Source: an uncultured Eubacteriales bacterium (GTDB taxonomy: Bacteria; Bacillota; Clostridia; Oscillospirales; CAG-272). Taken from it: 64,000 nt of DNA. How positions within the stretch are numbered: the first letter of the stretch is position 1; every line of letters begins with the position of its first letter. The stretch spans positions 62,001 to 126,000 of the forward strand of contig CAKSAC010000004.1 in NCBI GenBank assembly GCA_934434925.1, written 5' to 3'. A model generated the notes under the pieces. It saw nothing but the letters and a program-made list of their open reading frames with translations, was not told where the DNA came from and did not search any database. Shown here piece after piece: positions 60,278 to 64,000 of the stretch. Position numbers and translations under genes: made by a program.

Positions 60278-60697
60278 ATGAATGTGAAACGCGGAGACAT
60301 TTATTATGCCGACCTCAGCCCCGTCGTCGGCAGTGAACAAGGCGGGTTGCGCCCCGTCCTCATCATCCAGAACGATATCGGCAACCGGTACAGTCCGACC
60401 GTGATTGCCGCGGCCATCACCAGCCGGATGGGAAAAAACAAATTACCGACGCATATCGAAGTCTACGCCGGAAAGGTCGGCCTTTCGCGCGACTCGGTCA
60501 TCCTGCTTGAACAGATCCGGACGCTGGATAAACGCCGCCTCCGGGAAAAAATGGGGCATCTTGACGAAGAAGTCATGACCCGCGTCAACAGCGCCATCTC
60601 TGTCAGTTTCGGACTTACGATGCCGGCCGTTGCCGCAGATACATCTCCAAAACCTTTCGGAGCCGAGGCACCGGACGGACTCACCGAAGTTTTTTAA
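60278..60697 (+). CDS. mazF: MazF/PemK-type endoribonuclease, no antitoxin seen
   Basis: 139 residues. KRGDIYYADLSPVVGSEQGG, RPVLIIQND and AAITSRMGK are the MazF blocks; VILLEQIRTLDK completes the active face. The C-terminal 25 residues (VAADTSPKPFGAEAPD) extend beyond the usual end. MazF cuts single-stranded mRNA at short motifs. No MazE-like antitoxin lies upstream; the 270 bases before the start hold only repeats and a terminator. It may be an orphan or be paired elsewhere. Confidence 0.93.
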   Translation: MNVKRGDIYYADLSPVVGSEQGGLRPVLIIQNDIGNRYSPTVIAAAITSRMGKNKLPTHIEVYAGKVGLSRDSVILLEQIRTLDKRRLREKMGHLDEEVMTRVNSAISVSFGLTMPAVAADTSPKPFGAEAPDGLTEVF

Positions 60698-60725
60698 AAA
60701 AATCGTCTCTTTCCGACACAATATC

Positions 60726-60754
60726 TTGATTTTGAGAAGATTCTGTGCTACAAT
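60726..60754 (+). promoter_or_regulatory. Promoter of fba
   Basis: TTGATT (60726-60731), 17-bp spacer, TACAAT (60749-60754). Confidence 0.82.
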
Positions 60755-60793
60755 AAGCAGGAACGAAATTCTGAAAATCAAGGAGAATGAAAA

Positions 60794-61723
60794 ATGGCAC
60801 TGGTAACCACTACCGAAATGTTCAAAAAGGCCTACGCGGGCGGATACGCCATCGGAGCCTTCAACATCAACAATATGGAGATCATCCAGGCGATCACCGA
60901 AGCGGCAGAGGAAGAAAAATCCCCTGTGATTCTGCAGGTTTCCGCCGGAGCGCGCAAGTATGCAAAGCATACCTACCTTATGGCGCTCGCCAAGGCCGCA
61001 ATCGAAGATACCGGAATCGATCTTGCCCTTCACCTCGACCACGGCGACAGTTTTGAACTCTGTAAATCCTGCATTGACGGCGGTTTTACCTCGGTGATGA
61101 TCGACGGGTCAAAATACGGTTTTGAAGAGAATATCGCCCTGACCCGCAAAGTCGTTGAATACGCCCACGAACGCGGCGTTGTCGTAGAAGCCGAACTCGG
61201 GAAACTGGCCGGCGTGGAAGACGATGTCAATGTCTCTGATGAAGACGCAATGTACACAAACCCGGACGAAGTCGAAGAGTTTGTTTCCAAAACCGGCGTT
61301 GACTCGCTGGCCATCGCCATCGGCACCAGTCACGGCGCTTACAAATTCAAAGGCGAACCCCGCCTGCGCTTTGATATTCTGGAAGAAGTCGGCCGTCGTC
61401 TGCCCGGATTCCCGATTGTTCTGCACGGCGCTTCCTCGGTTATTCCCGCGCTGGTCGAAGAAATCAATGCCTGCGGCGGCGCTATGGACGGTGCCCGCGG
61501 TGTGCCGGAAGAAATGCTCCGCCAGGCGGCCAGACTTGCCGTCTGCAAAATCAATATCGACTCGGATATCCGCCTTGCCATGACGGCCGGTATCCGCCGG
61601 GTGCTGACTCAGGACCCCTCCGCCTTCGATCCCCGCAAATACCTTTCGGTCGGACGCGACGAAGTCAAAAAAATGGTCAAACACAAGATTCATGCGGTTC
61701 TCGGCTCTGCCGGTACCCTGTGA
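60794..61723 (+). CDS. fba: Fructose-bisphosphate aldolase, class II
   Basis: 309 residues. AIGAFNINNMEIIQAI, LALHLDHGDSFELCK with zinc-binding His, VEAELGKLAGVEDD, and VLHGASSV are conserved. It splits fructose 1,6-bisphosphate in glycolysis. The final helix contains GRDEVKKMVKHKI. AAGGAGA precedes the ATG. Confidence 0.97.
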   Translation: MALVTTTEMFKKAYAGGYAIGAFNINNMEIIQAITEAAEEEKSPVILQVSAGARKYAKHTYLMALAKAAIEDTGIDLALHLDHGDSFELCKSCIDGGFTSVMIDGSKYGFEENIALTRKVVEYAHERGVVVEAELGKLAGVEDDVNVSDEDAMYTNPDEVEEFVSKTGVDSLAIAIGTSHGAYKFKGEPRLRFDILEEVGRRLPGFPIVLHGASSVIPALVEEINACGGAMDGARGVPEEMLRQAARLAVCKINIDSDIRLAMTAGIRRVLTQDPSAFDPRKYLSVGRDEVKKMVKHKIHAVLGSAGTL

Positions 61724-61740
61724 AATCCGCCTGAACGCTC

Positions 61741-61768
61741 GGCCGCTCTTTCGGGAGCGGCCTTTTTT
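61741..61768 (+). terminator. Terminator of fba
   Basis: GGCCGCTC (61741-61748), 6-base loop, GAGCGGCC (61755-61762), six T. Confidence 0.92.
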
Positions 61769-61773
61769 ATTCC

Positions 61774-61880
61774 GCCGGTGGTTTTTTCCCGATGTGTTTG
61801 CTTTTTGCCGGTGGTTTTTCAGATGTGTTTGCTTTTTGCCGGTGGTTTTTCAGATGTGTTTGCTTTTCTCCGGCGGTTTT
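61774..61880. repeat. 31-33-bp direct repeats, three copies and a fragment
   Basis: Units start at 61774, 61807 and 61838 with GCCGGTGGTTTTT and contain GATGTGTTTGCTTTT; a fourth, degenerate start CCGGCGGTTTTTC lies at about 61870. They occupy the space between the fba terminator and the S1-domain gene. Confidence 0.9.
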
Positions 61881-61984
61881 TCTTTTTCCGGATATTTTTC
61901 CTTTTCGCCGGTTGCGGGTCTAAAAAGCGCCCACTCTTTCATAGATATATACAACATGAACAAGAAAAAAGAAAGAGGTGTCAT

Positions 61985-62950
61985 ATGAATAAATACACGC
62001 CGGAGGGTACCCGCATCGTCACCCCCGAAAACCGCGAAGCGCTCTCGTCTCTGCGCGCCTTGGAACGCACCATGGAAGAAGGCCGGATTGCCGAATCGAT
62101 TGCCCTTTTGTGCGACGAAGAATTCTCTCTGCATTTTGACCTGTACGGAATCCCTGCCGTTATGCCGCGGCAAGAAGCACAGTTGACCGAACCGGGCGAA
62201 TCCGTCAAGGATATTGCCATTCTGACGCGCGTCGGGAAGCCGGTCTGCTTTCGGATCATCGGTTTTTCGCGTCGGGCAGACGGCCGGACAGAGGCCATTC
62301 TTTCCCGCCGGGCGGCGCAGGCGGAATGCCGCGCACGTTTTGTTTCTGCCCTGCTCCCGGGCGACGTGATTCCCGCGCGCGTCACACACCTTGAAAATTT
62401 CGGCGCATTCGTGGATATCGGATGCGGGATCGTCTCGCTTCTCTCCATCGACTGTATTTCCGTCTCGCGTATCTCGCACCCGGCTGACAGGTTTGCGGTC
62501 GGAGACAGCATTTACGCCGTCATCCGGCGGATTGATGATGCGGGGCGCATTTATGTTACGCACCGGGAACTGCTCGGAACATGGGAGGAAAACGCCGTGC
62601 GCTTTTCGGCCGGGCAGACGGTGGCGGGCGTTGTGCGGAGCGTGGAAAGTTACGGCATTTTCATTGAACTTCTCCCGAATCTGGCCGGGCTGGCCGAGCC
62701 GAAAGAAGGCGTATTGCCCGGCGATACCGCCGCTGTATATATCAAGAGTATTCTGCCGGAAAAAATGAAAATCAAGCTGATTGTAATCGATTCGCACGCC
62801 GCGCCGCAGAACCGTGACTTTGAGTACTTCTTTTGCCCGGACGAAATCCGGCATATTTCCCGCTGGGTCTATTCTCCCGCCGGCTCCGCCAAAACAATCG
62901 AAACGGTTTTTGACGGAACAAACGATGAAAAAAACGAGGCAGGCTCTTGA
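61985..62950 (+). CDS. S1-domain RNA-binding protein
   Basis: 321 residues. Two S1 folds are visible: PGDVIPARVTHLENFGAFVD at about 128-200 and AGQTVAGVVRSVESYGIFIE at about 215-275. The N-terminal region is unlike ribosomal protein S1 and has an RRADGRTEAILSRRAAQ strand pair. It probably binds RNA or the ribosome. GAAAGAGGTG precedes ATG 61985; the frame is open into the repeats but has no other plausible start. Confidence 0.82.
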   Translation: MNKYTPEGTRIVTPENREALSSLRALERTMEEGRIAESIALLCDEEFSLHFDLYGIPAVMPRQEAQLTEPGESVKDIAILTRVGKPVCFRIIGFSRRADGRTEAILSRRAAQAECRARFVSALLPGDVIPARVTHLENFGAFVDIGCGIVSLLSIDCISVSRISHPADRFAVGDSIYAVIRRIDDAGRIYVTHRELLGTWEENAVRFSAGQTVAGVVRSVESYGIFIELLPNLAGLAEPKEGVLPGDTAAVYIKSILPEKMKIKLIVIDSHAAPQNRDFEYFFCPDEIRHISRWVYSPAGSAKTIETVFDGTNDEKNEAGS

Positions 62951-62975
62951 TTTTTCGTCTCTTTTGCGCTACAAT
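62947..62975 (+). promoter_or_regulatory. Promoter of nadE
   Basis: TTGATT (62947-62952) overlapping the S1 gene stop, 17-bp spacer, TACAAT (62970-62975). Both boxes are identical to those of fba. Confidence 0.82.
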
Positions 62976-63004
62976 GAAAAAAACACATTGAAAGAGGCGA
63001 TTGT

Positions 63005-63751
63005 ATGCGGAACTGCAAAACCGAAATCGAAGAAAGGGTGGCGTTTATCCGCCGGATGCTGGCCGACGCACATGCGGACGGCATTGTATACGGCAACAGC
63101 GGCGGGAAAGACTGTACACTGGTCGGCATTTTGTGTAAAATGGCCTGCGAAAATACCGTCGGCATTATCATGCCCTGTTCCTCCAAGCAGAATTACGGCT
63201 CCGACCGTGACGACGCCATCAAGACAGCCGAACTGTTTTCGATCGAGACCCGCACCGTAGACCTGACGGCCGTGCGGGAAAGCCTGCTTTTCGCGCTGGA
63301 CGGCGTGACTTCCCCGAATGCGGCCGCCCTGACCAACATCGCGCCCCGCCTGCGCATGACGACGCTTTATGCTATCGGCGCGTCCGAGAACCGGCTGGTG
63401 GCCGGAACCGGGAACAAATGCGAAACCTATATGGGCTACTTCACCAAGTGGGGAGACGGGGCCGCGGACTTCTGCCCGATTGCCGATCTGACGGTTGACG
63501 AGGTCTATGCGCTTCTGCGTTATCTGAAAGCCCCGGAATCTATCATCACCAAAGCGCCTTCTGCGGGCCTTTTTGAAGGACAGACCGACGAAGGCGAAAT
63601 GGGTGTGACCTATGCCGCCGTGGCCGCCTATATGAACGGTGAACCGGTCACCGAAAAAGAACGGGAAATCATTGAACGCTATCACCGCCGGAGCGAACAC
63701 AAACGTGCGCTCCCTCCCACCTTTTCCGACTATTGCGCGTCGCAGAAATAA
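63005..63751 (+). CDS. nadE: NAD synthase, ammonia-dependent type
   Basis: 248 residues. The ATP pyrophosphatase loop reads GNSGGKDCT (usual SGGIDS), followed by SSKQNYGSDRDDAI, GTGNKCETYMGYFTKWGDG and ITKAPSAGLFEGQTDE. No glutaminase domain, so it uses ammonia. It makes NAD from deamido-NAD; GAGGCG lies before the ATG. Confidence 0.93.
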   Translation: MRNCKTEIEERVAFIRRMLADAHADGIVYGNSGGKDCTLVGILCKMACENTVGIIMPCSSKQNYGSDRDDAIKTAELFSIETRTVDLTAVRESLLFALDGVTSPNAAALTNIAPRLRMTTLYAIGASENRLVAGTGNKCETYMGYFTKWGDGAADFCPIADLTVDEVYALLRYLKAPESIITKAPSAGLFEGQTDEGEMGVTYAAVAAYMNGEPVTEKEREIIERYHRRSEHKRALPPTFSDYCASQK

Positions 63752-63774
63752 ATTTTTCCGATAACGCCGAAAAC

Positions 63775-63817
63775 AAAAACGGGCAACCGTCTGCCAACGC
63801 GGACATTGCCTGTTTTT
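63775..63817 (+). terminator. Terminator of nadE
   Basis: ACGGGCAA pairs with TTGCCTGT (one G-T pair) around a 19-base loop, then six T. Confidence 0.75.
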
Positions 63818-63893
63818 TATAGAAAAATCCGCTTACATGCGGTGTAACGCGCGCCGGCCATTCTCCCGGCGCTTACAGGAAGAAAACAAAAAA

Positions 63894-63916
63894 GGGGGCG
63901 ATGCCCCCGTTTTTTA
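63894..63916. terminator. Bidirectional terminator of the last gene
   Basis: GGGGGC (63894-63899), 3-base loop, GCCCCC (63903-63908), with A- and T-tracts on both sides, right after the stop of the minus-strand gene. Confidence 0.85.
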
Positions 63917-64000
63917 TACCACAACCGGTTGATTTTTGAGGTCCTCATAGAACGCTGCATCCGCGGCGGCCATATAGGCGGACACCCAAAACACCCCGAT
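63914..64000 (-). CDS. C-terminal end of an unknown protein, cut by the window
   Basis: 28 codons and a TAA stop on the minus strand (ending AFYEDLKNQPVVV), continuing beyond base 64000. The frame is open to the edge and the terminator just after the stop supports a real gene end. Too short to name. Confidence 0.6.
   Translation of the reverse strand: MGVFWVSAYMAAADAAFYEDLKNQPVVV

Noticed and set aside
61778..61984. N-terminal extension of the S1-domain protein through the repeats
   Set aside because: The extension is low-complexity Phe/Val/Cys sequence from the repeats, and a good ribosome site stands before ATG 61985.

Overview
The window is a GC-rich, densely packed stretch of a chromosome from an anaerobic, fermentative Firmicute of the class Clostridia. 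It holds an intact sporulation sigma factor SigK, a Bacillus-type large SRP RNA next to dnaX-ebfC-recR, a Rex-adhE-[FeFe]-hydrogenase operon, clostridial gene pairs (trmK-nif3, a SufC-SufB pair without sufS or sufD) and Shine-Dalgarno sequences before almost every gene. A gut lineage near the Oscillospiraceae/Ruminococcaceae is my best guess; the sequence does not fix the genus. I see no prophage, insertion sequence, CRISPR array or rRNA operon.

Layout. 0-5.2 kb: two tandem YfhO-like membrane proteins translationally coupled to ruvA-ruvB. 5.4-10 kb: a small thioredoxin-like protein, a 450-bp gene-free region with DnaA-box-like words, a CofE-like ligase, and an amino-acid ABC transporter whose binding protein looks circularly permuted. 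10.3-14.7 kb: IMP dehydrogenase, a clan-D-like glycosidase, a ZIP metal transporter. 14.8-19.1 kb: rqcH-mnmM and sufC-sufB. 19.2-24.7 kb: lacZ, an epimerase-like gene and an unknown zinc-ribbon membrane protein. 25.1 kb: tRNA-Val. 25.4-30 kb: LarA-like protein, PHP phosphoesterase, 6-phosphogluconate dehydrogenase, PfkB-type sugar kinase. 30.1-34.1 kb: SRP RNA, dnaX, ebfC, recR and a ComEC-like metallo-hydrolase. 34.1-38 kb: SDR, rlmA, an AT-rich HigBA-type toxin-antitoxin cassette, queA. 38.1-47.5 kb: dapA, an unknown propeller-like protein, tyrS, DUF1858-trmK-nif3, an HtrA lipoprotein with a two-component system, ruvX. 47.6-49.6 kb: an atypical response-regulator-like protein, sigK, DUF378. 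49.9-59.9 kb: a LysR regulator, then rex, adhE, a phosphotransferase-fold kinase, two [2Fe-2S] proteins, a PAS-containing sensory-type [FeFe] hydrogenase, a SpoIIE-type phosphatase and a second [FeFe] hydrogenase. 60-64 kb: orphan mazF, fba, an S1-domain protein, nadE and the tail of an unknown gene.

How the genes work together. The 51-60 kb block is a coherent NADH/H2 disposal module: Rex senses NADH/NAD, AdhE makes ethanol, the second hydrogenase can evolve H2, and the sensory hydrogenase sits beside a phosphatase and a kinase-fold protein, which suggests phospho-signalling of H2 or redox state. A related cluster is known from Ruminococcus albus. gnd, the PfkB kinase and the LarA-like protein suggest sugar-acid metabolism; lacZ and the glycosidase suggest use of galactosides.

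Two features stand out. First, the ABC binding protein at 9.0-9.9 kb carries the usual C-terminal segment of its fold at the N-terminus. Second, at least seven gene-free gaps contain short direct repeats, each with its own unit of 18-42 bp, one of them carrying a consensus -35 element. Recognisable promoters nearly all have a 17-bp spacer with TTGNNN or TTTACA and TATACT, TATAAT or TACAAT.
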